Below are positions 53,834 through 64,000 of a DNA stretch of 64,000 bases, piece after piece. Source of the stretch: Chromobotia macracanthus (lineage: Eukaryota > Chordata > Actinopteri > Cypriniformes > Botiidae); NCBI GenBank assembly GCA_036877525.1, contig JAZGTH010000064.1, forward strand, positions 1,253,001-1,317,000, in the 5' to 3' direction. Positions within the stretch are counted from its first letter, which is position 1, and each line of letters starts with the position of its first letter. The notes beneath the pieces were generated by a model that saw nothing but the letters and a program-made list of their open reading frames with translations, searched no databases and was not told the origin of the DNA. A program made the translations under genes and the position numbers.

Positions 53834-56800
53834 GTGAGTTATCAACGCCAAACTCCGGTCTGCAACTCTACTGTAAGCTGGAGTACTCTTCTCATCTAAA
53901 TCAAGCAGAGAAAATTGACAATTTGTCTCTTATTTTATTTTAATTCGATTTAAGCGAACTAATTCATTGGAAAAGTAATCATTATTATTATATTACACCG
54001 TAATTTGATTTAGGCGTTTTCCAAGATATTGAGGGGAATCAAATGGAATTAGGTATTTTAAAAGATGATTTTCTTCTGTTTTGCTGTTTAAAGCTTGCCA
54101 GGAATAACATTTTCTACATTATTAGCTCTTAATGCATGTAATGGCATAGAAAATCGTAGCTAAGTTCTAAGACAGATTTGTTGAATGATTTTTATCAGCT
54201 GTGGTTTTCCGTGTAAGAATATGTATGACGTTTGATTTGTATTATTTCAAACGAAATGTTAAATTGAGATGGTAAATTGTGTTTTATCCTACAGTAACAC
54301 TTTTCTCTTTTGCAGCAATCGTTATGTAGTTAGTTTGGAACCCACTCAGTTTGACCAATTCTATGTATTTTAGGGATGAAGGATGCCGCGGCGGAGCTTT
54401 TAGGTCACAGGGAGGCATTGAAGTGCAGGCTTGGCGGCGGTGGCGCTGACCCGGGCCACCCCGGAGAACTTGCCCCTGGCTCCGATGCTGTGGAAGGGAC
54501 CACCCTTCTCCCCGGAGACGATATCAACAATGCTGGATCCAATCCACAGGGTGTAGGGGTGAACAGCAAGGAACAAGAGAAACAGCAGCAGCAACAGAAT
54601 CCCACCCAGTCTGGCGGTCAGCAGACTCAAAAACAGAAACGCCACCGAACTCGGTTTACTCCGGCCCAGCTTAACGAGCTGGAGCGCAGCTTCGCCAAAA
54701 CCCACTATCCGGACATCTTTATGCGTGAAGAGCTCGCGCTCCGGATCGGCCTGACAGAGTCGCGTGTGCAGGTGAGCGGTGTGGAAACTTGTCATCAAAG
54801 GTTTATTTTTAAAGTGTTAAGTTGTCGATAAAAGGTAATTTGTAGCTATTTAAAACTCATGGTAGAACTATTGCCTGTATGCGTATAAACCATTTAAATC
54901 GAAAAGTATTACATTCACACCACGTGCAGAATTTAGATTTTGGTACAAATGATTTTTCAGGATATTTATTATATTTATTAATGGCCGATGACAACATTTA
55001 TTTTCTCGAAAAATACCAAATGCCGAGATGAAAATTTCGGCTGATAACTTAAGCAGGTAATTACTATGTTCTCTGGAAATGCTGCAATAAAACATAAGTG
55101 CTAAGAATTTATGGTCTGTACATGATGAGAATTTAGGTTGATAATTTAAATAGATATTTCACCTTGATACAGTAGGAGCAGAAATACAACATTAATAGAA
55201 GGGTATGTAATGTGTAAAAATTATATTGTCTGATGAAAAAATCGCTCACTGTAATAGTCAAGAACGGGCTCTGTTATAAATCTTTATACCTGTTCTTTTG
55301 ATTTGGCCACGAAATATCGAAATAGATCACATACACGTGAAGATCTAATCACATACACGTGTAATCTACAAATAAGAAGTGCAAACGTCGATAAGAGTTA
55401 CTGATAAGAGTTACAGATTGTATTGTTCTTGTATTTAATGTAAACACATGGTGGTCAGATTTTAGAACGCGCTGGAATATCAGTCACGTGTCGCGTTCTT
55501 TCAGATTACACGTGCACGTTTTACATTAATCCCAATCCAATTAATTACTGGACAAATTTGATTTGTCTGATAATTTGTTCGATAACTGTATATTAAAATG
55601 TATAGCTATATTAGATTCGCAGTGTACCAAAAAAGGTGTAAACGCGGTGTTTTTGTTTGTTTTGCATGCGTGGTTTTACTTCAAATTAGTATTAGTACGT
55701 GATTCATATTGCGTTTTTTACGGCAACATTTTCTTGACTGCTTTTTAGGCCATGAAGTCAACCTATTTAAAACCTAGGATGATTCTCGTAATTATTTTAC
55801 TGTTCAGGTCATCTTCCTTTTATAGCGTCATTATAGTTATCTCAGCCTTCGAAGCAGACAGATATCTTAATCACTTTTCTATGATTATGGCTCGTGTGGC
55901 TCCTGTGATTGGTGGTCAGTGGCAAATGCGGCGCGCGGTAAATGAACCCGCGAGATAAATGTAGTGCGCGACCAGCTCGCGCGGAATTCCACAGCTCTCG
56001 CTCTCTTTTAACCTCTGATGTATAGCGGCTCATTATATATGTATAGCTTTTTCGAGTGGATAGTGCAATAAAACCAAGACCATTATTATCAACCAATTTC
56101 AGGATTATTTATAACTTAAAAGGCGTATTAAGCTCGACGCGAAAGACACGCTGATGAGCCGGTTCTGTGTAAAATAATAATCACCATGATTAGCAGGCCT
56201 ATCTAAGCACGGATGCATACTCTGCCCCAACTGTTTTATTTACATAAAAAATAAATTAAAGAAATTATGACCATACAGGGATCCTCAATAATCTGAAACA
56301 GCACATTGGGCCTTTTCTTCTAGCTGGCGCATTTACGCGCATGTTTTCCAGGCTTGTGAAATAGGTCTGTCAGTGTGCACATCTTAATGGGCAGCGCGCG
56401 GACGGTGCTCTCTGTCTTTTTTAATGGTATGAGAAATTGCATTTTCTTTTATCCTCTGAAGTGTAATGCATTGAGGCCGGATTTCACGGCTGACTGCCTG
56501 GAGTGGGATTCAGGGGTCTAATATGAACCCCTCCACATTTTTTCACCTCTTTTCGTTGGGCCAAAATCTGCTCGTTAATCATTTTGAGCTCGGCTGAGAT
56601 CTCTATAAACCTGAAGGACCCCGGGAAATAAACACCACGCGCGCCATTTACTGCACAGGGCTTGCGCGGCCTTTTCACGCCACGGTGTTGTAGAACGTCA
56701 TAATAGATAGTCTAAACATTATGATTCCATAGCATTTATAGCGCCATTTTGTGACTATGTGATATTTATCAGGGAGAGAAGCAAAACAAAGAAAAAAAAC

Positions 56801-57643
56801 AATCTTAATAAAAAAGACGAAATCTGTAAGCAAGTGTAGGCTATGTTTACTTAATTTGGATGTAACCAAAACAAGAAACAAATTTCTATATATATATCAA
56901 AATAATTTAAGCCTATTTTCATCGGGTCTGTTACGTGAAGGTTATTTTGTGGCAATAATAATAACAATAATTATAAATACATAGAAACATAATTCAGATT
57001 TTTGCGCCGGATTGTACATATTTTGTATTGTTGATTGTACATATAGGTATTTACACGTATGTCTAGTGGTACCTAAACAGCATTTAGTGAGCGTAGACTA
57101 ATTCTCTCCTTTTTCTCGAAGGTCTGGTTTCAGAACAGACGCGCCAAATGGAAGAAGCGCAAGAAGACCACCAACGTGTTTCGGGCTCCTGGCACTTTGC
57201 TGCCTACTCACCACGGCCTACCGCAGTTCCCTTCCGCCGCCGCGGCCGCAGCAGCGATGGGCGACAGTTTGTGCTCTTTTCACGCTAATGACACCCGCTG
57301 GGCGGCGGCTGGAATGCCGGGAGTCTCTCAGCTGCAGTTACCGCCCGCCCTAGGCCGACAACAAGCCATGGCACAGTCTCTCTCCCAGTGCAGTCTGGGC
57401 GCCGGACCGCCACCCAACTCCATGAGCCTGTCCAACATGTCCTCCAATGGTTCCGGGCTTCAGTCCCACCTCTACCAACCCACCTTCCCCGGTATGGTGC
57501 CCGCCTCGCTGTCCGGCCCAACCAATGTGACCGGCTCGCCTCAGCTTTGTAGCTCCCCGGACACTGATGTCTGGAGAGGGACGAGCATCGCGTCCCTGCG
57601 CCGCAAAGCGCTTGAGCATACAGTATCCATGAGTTTCACCTAA
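53797..57643 (+). CDS. otp: Homeobox protein orthopedia (three exons, complete)
   Basis: Encodes a paired-like, Q50-class homeodomain transcription factor needed for neuroendocrine hypothalamic neurons. Joined exons 53797-53833, 54374-54771 and 57122-57643 give 318 residues (human about 325). The N-terminus MLSHADLLDARLG is the known OTP start. Glutamine-rich linker at residues 83-87. Homeodomain about 100-159, with QKRHRTRFTPAQLNELERSF at its start and WFQNRRAKWKKRKK in helix 3: Trp147, Gln149 (position 50), Asn150 (position 51). A run of seven Ala at 184-190. The C-terminal OAR motif TSIASLRRKALEHTVS is at about 299-314. All junctions are GT-AG. Intron 2 splits the homeobox between positions 46 and 47, as in many homeobox genes. 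No damage is seen. Teleosts have two copies (otpa, otpb); the sequence alone does not decide which this is. Confidence 0.97.
53834..54373 (+). other. otp: otp intron 1
   Basis: 540-bp AT-rich intron. Acceptor CTATGTATTTTAG (AG at 54372-54373). Nothing else recognised. Confidence 0.93.
54374..54771 (+). CDS. otp: otp exon 2
   Basis: Codes residues 13-145: acidic/Gly-rich N-terminal region, Q-rich linker and the first 46 positions of the homeodomain, ending ..RIGLTESRVQ. Donor gtgagc at 54772 (phase 0). Reading through the donor gives a false extension to 54831. Confidence 0.97.
54772..57121 (+). other. otp: otp intron 2 with enhancer-like content
   Basis: 2.35-kb intron inside the homeobox. 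Its first 750 bp hold five CACGTG E-boxes (listed separately). 55900-56680 is CpG-bearing and repeat-free (AATGCGGCGCGCGGTAAATG, ATTAGCAGGCC, CGTTAATCATTTTGAGC) and may be a further element. Acceptor CTTTTTCTCGAAG (AG at 57120-57121). Confidence 0.88.
54921..55514. promoter_or_regulatory. otp: Cluster of five CACGTG E-boxes in otp intron 2
   Basis: CACGTG at 54921-54926, 55334-55339, 55356-55361, 55485-55490 and 55509-55514. The second and third lie in a 14-bp direct repeat ATCACATACACGTG (55326-55339 and 55348-55361) with a 22-bp period. CACGTG is bound by bHLH-ZIP and related dimers, and ACGTG is the core for bHLH-PAS/ARNT pairs. Confidence 0.6.
57122..57643 (+). CDS. otp: otp exon 3 (coding part)
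   Basis: Codes residues 146-318 and TAA (57641-57643): homeodomain recognition helix VWFQNRRAKWKKRKK, Ala run, Pro/Ser/Gln-rich region, and the C-terminal OAR motif ending EHTVSMSFT. The open frame continues upstream of 57176 to the acceptor. Confidence 0.97.
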   Translation, partial: VWFQNRRAKWKKRKKTTNVFRAPGTLLPTHHGLPQFPSAAAAAAAMGDSLCSFHANDTRWAAAGMPGVSQLQLPPALGRQQAMAQSLSQCSLGAGPPPNSMSLSNMSSNGSGLQSHLYQPTFPGMVPASLSGPTNVTGSPQLCSSPDTDVWRGTSIASLRRKALEHTVSMSFT

Positions 57644-57777
57644 TACTTTGATGTGCTATTCTTCTCCTGTTACTCGTCCACTCATCATTTCTGACCCAAT
57701 GACCCAGTGACGCACTAGGAAGTCTTACGGATACGACTGTCCTCTAGTAAACGTGTATGATGTGCACAACTGGCGGA

Positions 57778-57783
57778 AATAAA
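57778..57783 (+). terminator. otp: otp polyadenylation signal, proximal candidate
   Basis: AATAAA 135 bases after the stop codon. The downstream region is only weakly GT-rich, so use is uncertain. Confidence 0.45.
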
Positions 57784-58060
57784 ACCTGAAGAATTATAGG
57801 CTGAAAAAATTGTCATCTCTTGAATCTAGCAAACGTGAATGTATTTATTTATGTCCTATTTATTTGGTATTTATTTTTATTTATTCAGACGTTTTGTTTA
57901 CAACTTTAACCATGCGCAAATGTCAACATCCTGGACAGAAAATGAACGACACATTTACAATTTATTCGTTCATACCAGTGTCACCACGTTAGAAACCAGA
58001 CGAGTGACGGTGCACTGACGCCGGATTCTGGGAGTGTAGTTTTATCTCGTGCTCTCTCTC

Positions 58061-58101
58061 ATTATTATTATCATCATCATCATTATTATTATTATTATTA
58101 T
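58061..58101. repeat. ATT/ATC trinucleotide repeat
   Basis: (ATT)n-(ATC)n-(ATT)n, about 41 bp, in the otp 3' UTR. Confidence 0.95.
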
Positions 58102-58425
58102 GGAAAAAACGTTCAAATCTTAAGACTTTTTATGAAAGAAGGCGGAAGAAAGGAAAATAACTCAAAAAGAATTAAGAAACTTGACTGCATGTAAACAACA
58201 ACGGGGAAATATCATTTAAAATAAAAGTATGACTTTGTTATATGCTGTTACATAGGATGTTTTGTGTAGATAAAGCATTCTTAACTTGTTCTCATTCGGT
58301 CAGTTTGTGATATGTTCTAAGTTACTGTATGTGCTTATACCAATATAAATTTCTTAAATGTTTGATCTTCTTAACGGCTGTTTTGTTTGCTGAACATGTT
58401 TATAACGATTGAATGTAAATTAACG

Positions 58426-58431
58426 AATAAA
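58426..58431 (+). terminator. otp: otp polyadenylation signal, distal candidate
   Basis: AATAAA in CGAATAAAATC, followed by TTTTCAATATGTCATTAC and a TTCTTTTGTGTATGTATG GT-rich element. This is the better-formed of the two signals. Confidence 0.6.
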
Positions 58432-58459
58432 ATCATTTTCAATATGTCATTACTGACAC

Positions 58460-59670
58460 CTCGTATCTTCTTTTGTGTATGTATGGGGGCCCGTTTGTTT
58501 CTACTGCTTGTTGTTATGATTGGGCAACACGTTACAACTTAACACTAACTAACTACACTTAACTTACATTATATAAAGCTATATAAAGCTTTAATTAGTT
58601 AAAGCTTCAATTTGTTTGAAATGTCTCTAACCTTTATTTGTTATATTTTCGTATATTCGTATTTGAAAGTACATAAACGACTGCTTTATTAGGTATTCTT
58701 AAAATATTTGCTGGTTTAAAGTGAAAAGCTATTATTATATGGTGTTACTAAATCGGCTCATTATCGTTTCCAACATTTCACTATATATGTTTTGTCCATA
58801 CTCGTACGGTAGACATTTACTCGCTCTCTGATTGGCTCAGAAGCTCTTGGCATTATGACCTCATAGATGAGAGATCAGGGCTCAGCCAAAGACAATATCA
58901 AAAACGTGCCATCACTGTCTGTCTTCCGGGCCATTGCAATAAAACCACAATTATGTATAGCTACGGTGTGCGAATCCTTTCTAATGAATTCATAATTAAC
59001 ACACCCATAAAGCGAAAATAAGAAATTTAACTCCTATTAGGCCTACATGATACTTTTATATATTTTTTATGTGGCTACATGAAGACCCCAGATTATCTAC
59101 AATACCACAGATCGAAAATAGCAATATGCTAATATGTGGCTATTACGTGTGAGTTTTTCCTGCAGATTTAATCTGCGAAAGGACTTGATAAAAGGTTTAA
59201 TTGTTAACAGCATTCATTGTTATCGTACATGTGATTAAATGATGTTCTTACGGTCTAAGTCTGACATGATGCAGATGTTGCGTGATTCTGTTTGTTGTAT
59301 TGGAAATTTTTGGATGCTAAAAGTCTGATTTATCAAAAGGACTGAGTTTGAATTATTAAAGAGGGCGTTGTTGAACACACAGCAGAAAAAAAAGCACATT
59401 TCCTTGTAGCCCAAATTTAACTGTAGATTATTAAATGAGATAAAAATAAATAATTGACAGATATCCCTAGCCTTTACACTGTTTGAGAGCGTATAGAAAT
59501 CTTACAGTTTATATTGCAGTAAATTAAGCTGATGCAACGTTAATACAACGTTTTAAGTCCCAGGGTTCTGCAACCGGCATCTGATGATATGAATGTCGTG
59601 AAATCCGGTACAATGTTGATGAAATAAAAATCTCGTTTGATTAAACCTGCAACAGCAGTGAGAACGCAGG
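58460..59670. other. otp-wdr41 intergenic, AT-rich
   Basis: ATATAAAGCT is tandemly repeated at about 58569-58592. A short block at 58805-58970 has CTCTGATTGGCTCAG (inverted CCAAT) and CATTGCAATAAAACC. No gene recognised. Confidence 0.45.
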
Positions 59671-59679
59671 TTGTATTTG

Positions 59680-60010
59680 TGCGTGTATCTAAAAGAGAGA
59701 TCAGGTGATACGTACGGATGTGCTTCTTGCAAACAGATGCGAGATGATATTACATAAATATTATAATTTGTCTCAGTACCTGCCGGGTTAATTAGTTTGT
59801 GGAAATGCGAAGGCCGTTCCTCGTTAGCTAATTTGTCACACGCTGACGAGAGAGGCGAACACTGACCCGCCGCTCCGCATCATTTCTCCCACAATGCTTT
59901 GCGGGAGAGAGAGAAGCAGAGAAGGGGCTAGCTTACCCTCCAATTCATCTCCTGCAAATAAATGAAATCAGTCAATAAACCATCCGAGGGTGAATATAGC
60001 TCTCTCTCTG
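59680..60010. promoter_or_regulatory. otp: Candidate regulatory element downstream of otp
   Basis: Repeat-free and CpG-bearing: GTACCTGCCGGGTTAATTAG, CCTCGTTAGCTAATTTGTCA, and ACAATGCTTTGCGGGAGAG (59892-59910). The last resembles an ACTACAATTCCC/TGCGGG-type promoter motif. It lies 2 kb downstream of otp. Confidence 0.42.
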
Positions 60011-61950
60011 TCTGGGTTATGAATGAGAACTCATTAATTTTCTAGACCTAAAAATGGGTGTATGTGAATGAATGTGGTATGTGAGTGTGTGTGTGTGTGT
60101 GTGTGTGAGACAGACAGAGAGGGAGAGAGAGAGAGAGACTAAAGGCATGCAGCTGAGTGAAAAAGAAATAGAGAAAGATACATTAAACATTAACATAACA
60201 CAATCAGATAATATGCAACACGTACAGGAAGTCCCTCCAAAAAATGTAAAATAAACGCAATAGAAAGTGAGCTATGTGTATTTTCTGAAAATAATTGTAC
60301 AATAAACTAGAACAATATGTTCCAGGACCTTTCAATTTCATTATGTTGTTTTGTATGTTTAATTTATACTTAGACTTATATTCTGCTTTTCCACTTTAAG
60401 ACACCTTACATTTGTGGATATATTTTGCATCATTTAAATGTGTCACATGATGAGGAGAAAGGCTGTCATTTTTGTATCTGTGTTTTATCACAGTTGTTTG
60501 GACACAATAACAGTCCCATAAAATGAATAACATTTCTGACATGTTTATGACAGTGTGGTTTCTTTTCTAAGACATAAAATCATGACTGTGATGTACAAGC
60601 AGGGATAAAAACACACAGCTGTGTTGTTTATTAATGTGCCAGTGCTTTGTCAAAACTGTAATTATAGGACAATAAAATATGTCATCCTGTGATCAGTCTA
60701 ACACCAAATAGAATCTGAGTAAATCAGTGTTTTAACATTGTAGATTACACTTTAAAATCTATTACACACCTATTTGTATCCTGTGTCTCAAAGGTATGAC
60801 AGCTTTTAGAATTTAGATTCTAAATCCCAATAATGTCAGACTCAAATAGTTTAATTAATTAGTTAACGCTTTAATAATGTTCAAACATCTCGCTTTACAA
60901 TATGAAGGATAAATTTTACAGACTCACAGCAGTGATTCTGCATATTTATTTGTGCTTTGGTAGGCAAAAAACACACACGCTACACACAAATCCCAAAGCC
61001 TTGCTGTAGTTTGTGTGTCTAAAGCAGAATTTAGTGTTTCAGTGATATAGGAGGACAGGGTTGTGTGTTGCACATAAATGGGTTTGTCTTCTCTATGCCG
61101 CCTCTGTATGAAAAACCCTTATTGAACATCACACGCATTCCCCTGCAGTTTATAGCTGAAATCAGCGCCTTTTAGAATAACCATCTATTCTGCTCTCATA
61201 GCTCAGTGGATGGACAGACCAACAGAGAGAAGAGGAGACCAGGCTGATCTTTTTTTTTTTGTGCTTTGCCATCATTGATTTCATTGAGTGTATGCGGGTT
61301 ATTAAACTATTCATGTATGGCATGATGATGTCACTACGGAGGGCTGCTGGTATGGGTGTGTGTCTTGTATTCATATTTCGACAAGGACTAGTACATTTTT
61401 ATTCTGCCCTGTTTCTGGAATAATTCAGCTTGAAAGACTTATTGTGCAGACATGCTGTATTAAAACATTGTGTTGTCAGCCTTAGATGTGATGCCTTGTA
61501 ATTTTGTGTTAGGAAAATTTTAAGAAAATTTAGGTCTTAATATGATTTACAGAACATTCTGTTACACACAGATTACATAATGGAATTTGCTTAATGAATT
61601 ACAACTTGTCTTCCATCTCACACCTATTTGCACACTGAATTATAAAAGCTATTTTGTTTGTATGCCTGTGTTAATCAGCTATATTACCTATTAGTTAAAC
61701 TAACGTTCTAACTATAATTTCACAACCACTGTTGTTACCTGCATTTTAGACACAGGTATTTTCTTGAGCAACTACAAACCCAAAAAAAATGACAACATTG
61801 ATTTAGGCCTACATTTTCAGTCTCTCTCCCCCAATCTCTCTCTATCCCTTAATTTATTTAGTATTTTAATATTTACTATTGTATCTTCACTCACTGTTTG
61901 GATAGTTACACCTTCCTCCAACTCATTCTACTTCTCACACCCTCTCTCTC
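60011..61950. other. otp-wdr41 intergenic, AT-rich with simple repeats
   Basis: (GT)11 at 60085-60107 is followed by a GA-rich run to about 60140; oligo-T at 61250-61260. No gene recognised. Confidence 0.5.
60085..60107. repeat. (GT)11 microsatellite with adjoining GA-rich run
   Basis: Pure GT run, then GACAGACAGAGAGGGAGAGA. Confidence 0.93.
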
Positions 61951-61971
61951 TCTCTTTCTCTCTCTCTCTCT
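61942..61971. repeat. (CT)n microsatellite
   Basis: CT run interrupted once by TTT. Confidence 0.92.
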
Positions 61972-61979
61972 GCCCTTGA

Positions 61980-62310
61980 GTTTTTCTATTACCTTGTGGA
62001 AAGCACCTCGCCTGGCATGACAAGCGCAGCGGATTGACACTAAATCAGAAATCCACGCTAGAGCTCAGCATGAAGGTCACACTCGCTCAAACACTCATCT
62101 CTATCTGAGAACATACGCTATTCGCTCATCTGCGGCCGTATGTGTGTGGTAGAGGGTCATAAGGGCCCTGTGGGATTTTGAGAGGGGCCACATCTCTGTA
62201 AGGTGTGAGGTGATGGTAATCCTCAAATAATTACTCAATGTACACACGGAGTCCATCACTCTTTTCTTGATCTGAGGAAAGAATGTAGCCAGAGGGATTT
62301 CAAGAGAGAG
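61980..62310. promoter_or_regulatory. Candidate conserved non-coding element upstream of wdr41
   Basis: Repeat-free block with CCTCGCCTGGCATGACAAGC, GGGTCATAAGGGCCCTGTGG and CAAATAATTACTCAATG. Compositional evidence only. Confidence 0.33.
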
Positions 62311-62815
62311 GCAGAGAAATATGACAAAGGCAAAAAATAATAATACACTAGATGTAGTATGTCACACTATAGCTTTGTGTGTAGCATTTATGTGTGTACA
62401 TAATACATCTTTGATGGATTAAAGACATCTGTGAATGATTACACTGAACTGAATGACTAAAACTATGCTCAGCATGGTTAGTGTAAAGGCATGCAGGCCC
62501 CAGATCACAATGAGCTTGATTGTCGGGCAGGTCTCTACTGCCATCTGACGGTCACAAGCCATACAAAACCAACACCACAATTTCAATATTACTCATTTAT
62601 ACTCAAAGTTCACAAACAATTTATAGTCCAATAAATAAACGTAATAAAAATAAATAAAATCCAATAAATAAAAATTAATTCAGTATAAATGTAATATATT
62701 TAATAATATACAGTATCCTATATATGTAAAATTTTGGCTGCAAAATAAATGACTACACAATGTCGTAGCTCATGCTCGCCTTTGTTTTGTTTTGTTTAAT
62801 AGTATGATTAGTCGT
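62311..62815. other. AT-rich stretch, nothing recognised
   Basis: AATAAATAAAA-type low complexity around 62630-62700. Confidence 0.5.
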
Positions 62816-62819
62816 TAAC

Positions 62820-63369
62820 TGTAATCATAAAAGTAAACACGCGTACTTGCAGCCTGAGTTTGCAGAAGTCAATGCGAGATTGAGCCTTGCTATTTTTCAC
62901 TTCGAGAAAAACGCGGAGCAAGTTTGTCCTCGGGAAGCTTCCGTAGTTAGTCACATGAATTCGCAGATTTGTTTGGTTTTCGGTCGCTGTTATGAAGCTG
63001 TCATAGATCTAGAAGATTCTCTCCGAAAATGCTTTTAAGCTGATTAGGGATGATTTTATATGAACGTTTCTAAATGCCTTTATCGGTTTTACCCGTTGAT
63101 GTCGTTTTAACGGAAGCGCGGTGAATGAAACGCAGAACCGGCGCAGAAGCGACTCGCGACGCCTGTCAGTCAGATCGCGTTATAATGCTCCAACTCCGCT
63201 TTCTTAGAAATAATATAAAGACTCCTCATCAAGAATATTAACAGGAGCCGTTGTGTCACTGCCAGGCGGTTTCGCGACATGCATCCACACTGATTTGCTT
63301 TGCTGGTTTGGTTTGCGTTAAAAATTCAAGAACTTTGCGTGCAAACTCAGTGTTGTATAAAGGAACACA
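62820..63369 (+). promoter_or_regulatory. wdr41: wdr41 promoter / 5' UTR, CpG-rich
   Basis: CpG density rises from about 62835 to the start codon (AACGCGGAGCAAG, GGAAGCGCGGTG, GAACCGGCGCAGAAGCGACT, CGGTTTCGCGACATG), consistent with a CpG-island housekeeping promoter. The 63-codon frame at 62847-63038 has no family resemblance. The transcription start is unknown. Confidence 0.55.
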
Positions 63370-63417
63370 ATGCTGCGCTGGATACTAGGCGGCCGGGAAG
63401 CGCAGGGGACGGTGGAG
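63370..63417 (+). CDS. wdr41: WD repeat-containing protein 41, first coding exon (partial gene)
   Basis: Sixteen codons, MLRWILGGREAQGTVE, ending at a consensus donor gtgagt (GT at 63418-63419, phase 0). The start matches vertebrate WDR41 (human begins MLRWLIGGGREPQG), and the position next to otp in the same orientation matches the human order OTP-WDR41. WDR41 is a WD-repeat partner of C9orf72 and SMCR8 in a lysosome-associated complex. An in-frame TAA at 63358-63360 and A at -3 support this ATG. All WD repeats lie beyond the window. Confidence 0.9.
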
Positions 63418-64000
63418 GTGAGTGCACCACAGCTTTGACTTGAGGACACCAGGTCCTCATAAAGATCAATCTAATAAACTGGTGTCTTGCCTTTTTGGAC
63501 TATTTGAAAACATTGGCAAGGTAGCCTATGTTATTATAACAAGCAATAGCAAAGATTATGCAGTAAATGTGTTTATGTGATGTTAAATGTTTGAAGTAAC
63601 CTGCCTCAGAAGGTAACAGATTTGACAGATTGTTCTTAGTCATTACTAGTCTATGCTGCTAGTATGATAACTAGTATTTCTACAAATGCCCACTTGTAAT
63701 TCAAGTGAGTAAAAGCTGATTGAATCTATTCTAAATGTGTTGATTTACAAACATGGTAATGAAACTGTACAGAAGGCACCTGTTTCATACAATGATCCCC
63801 GTCCATGCTGTTATTTACCAATAATACCAGGGTGTATCCAGATTCAGAGTCCAGTTACTGTTTAAGGGCCTTTTCTGCTCCACAAGTGCAGTGCATGTAG
63901 CGCGGCAGACGCAGTGGAGCAAACAGCAGTCATTTCTGCAGATTCTCAGCTAGATTGAAGCAATGATTCGTTTGTCTGTTATATTCGCTGTGTGTGCAGA
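63418..64000 (+). other. wdr41: wdr41 intron 1 (may end at the window edge)
   Basis: Starts at the exon 1 donor. The last bases read ATTCGCTGTGTGTGCAG then A, a plausible acceptor that would place the first base of exon 2 at 64000. This cannot be confirmed without the following sequence. A GC-rich block lies at 63865-63930. Confidence 0.55.

Larger units (their letters stand above)
57644..58455 (+). other. otp: otp 3' UTR
   Basis: Follows the otp stop and contains an ATT/ATC trinucleotide run (58061-58101). It is bounded by the second candidate poly(A) signal. Confidence 0.6.

Noticed and set aside
54400..54798. 132-codon minus-strand frame opposite otp exon 2
   Set aside because: Shadow of the GC-rich otp coding exon. 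Its text (Cys/Leu runs from CAG repeats) has no family resemblance, and the + strand exon is certain.
54376..54831. otp starting at Met 54376 and continuing through 54831 as a single-exon frame
   Set aside because: Exon 1 at 53797 supplies the conserved MLSHADLLDARLG start, and the frame crosses a consensus donor at 54772. The homeodomain continues at 57122.
57285..57619. Minus-strand frames opposite otp exon 3
   Set aside because: Antisense shadows of the coding exon.
62847..63038. 63-codon frame before wdr41
   Set aside because: No family match, out of position relative to the wdr41 start; likely promoter or 5' UTR sequence.

Overview
The window looks like nuclear DNA from a teleost fish, probably a cypriniform (carp, goldfish or zebrafish relatives). 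It has vertebrate intron-split genes, an AT-rich background with long pure (TG)n, (CT)n and (TATC)n microsatellites, tRNA-derived SINEs with a fish-type tail, and several dispersed repeats of kinds common in cyprinid genomes. The species cannot be named from the sequence alone.

Four protein-coding genes are recognisable, all on the + strand. They are the last exon of ap3b1 (3340-3496, beta subunit of the AP-3 adaptor complex), complete four-exon tbca (39462-47093, tubulin-folding cofactor A, 108 aa), complete three-exon otp (53797-57643, Orthopedia homeodomain protein, 318 aa), and the first coding exon of wdr41 (63370-63417). Order and relative orientation match the human 5q14 neighbourhood AP3B1-TBCA-OTP-WDR41.

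Layout: 1-3339 is the last intron of ap3b1, rich in microsatellites and dispersed repeats. 3497 to about 4110 is its likely 3' UTR. About 4.1-39.3 kb is a 35-kb gene desert. Its first third is mostly AT-rich with SINEs and repeat relics. From about 12.4 kb onward, GC/CpG-enriched, repeat-poor islands with many TAAT-type homeodomain motifs alternate with AT-rich filler. Similar islands lie inside tbca intron 1 (43.3-43.8 kb), between tbca and otp (48.6-49.2 and 51.4-53.7 kb), in otp intron 2 and downstream of otp (59.7-60.0 kb).

The simplest reading is a genomic regulatory block. otp is a developmental transcription factor for the neuroendocrine hypothalamus; it would be the target of regulatory elements spread through the desert and through the housekeeping bystander tbca. 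No unknown protein-coding system was found. The most interesting signals are regulatory or structural: five CACGTG E-boxes within 600 bp of otp intron 2, including a 14-bp direct repeat with a 22-bp period; a 102-bp near-perfect palindrome in tbca intron 3; a tandem POU octamer in a desert island; and a palindromic NRF1 site at the tbca promoter. Conservation could not be tested here, so every regulatory-element call is inferred from composition and motifs.
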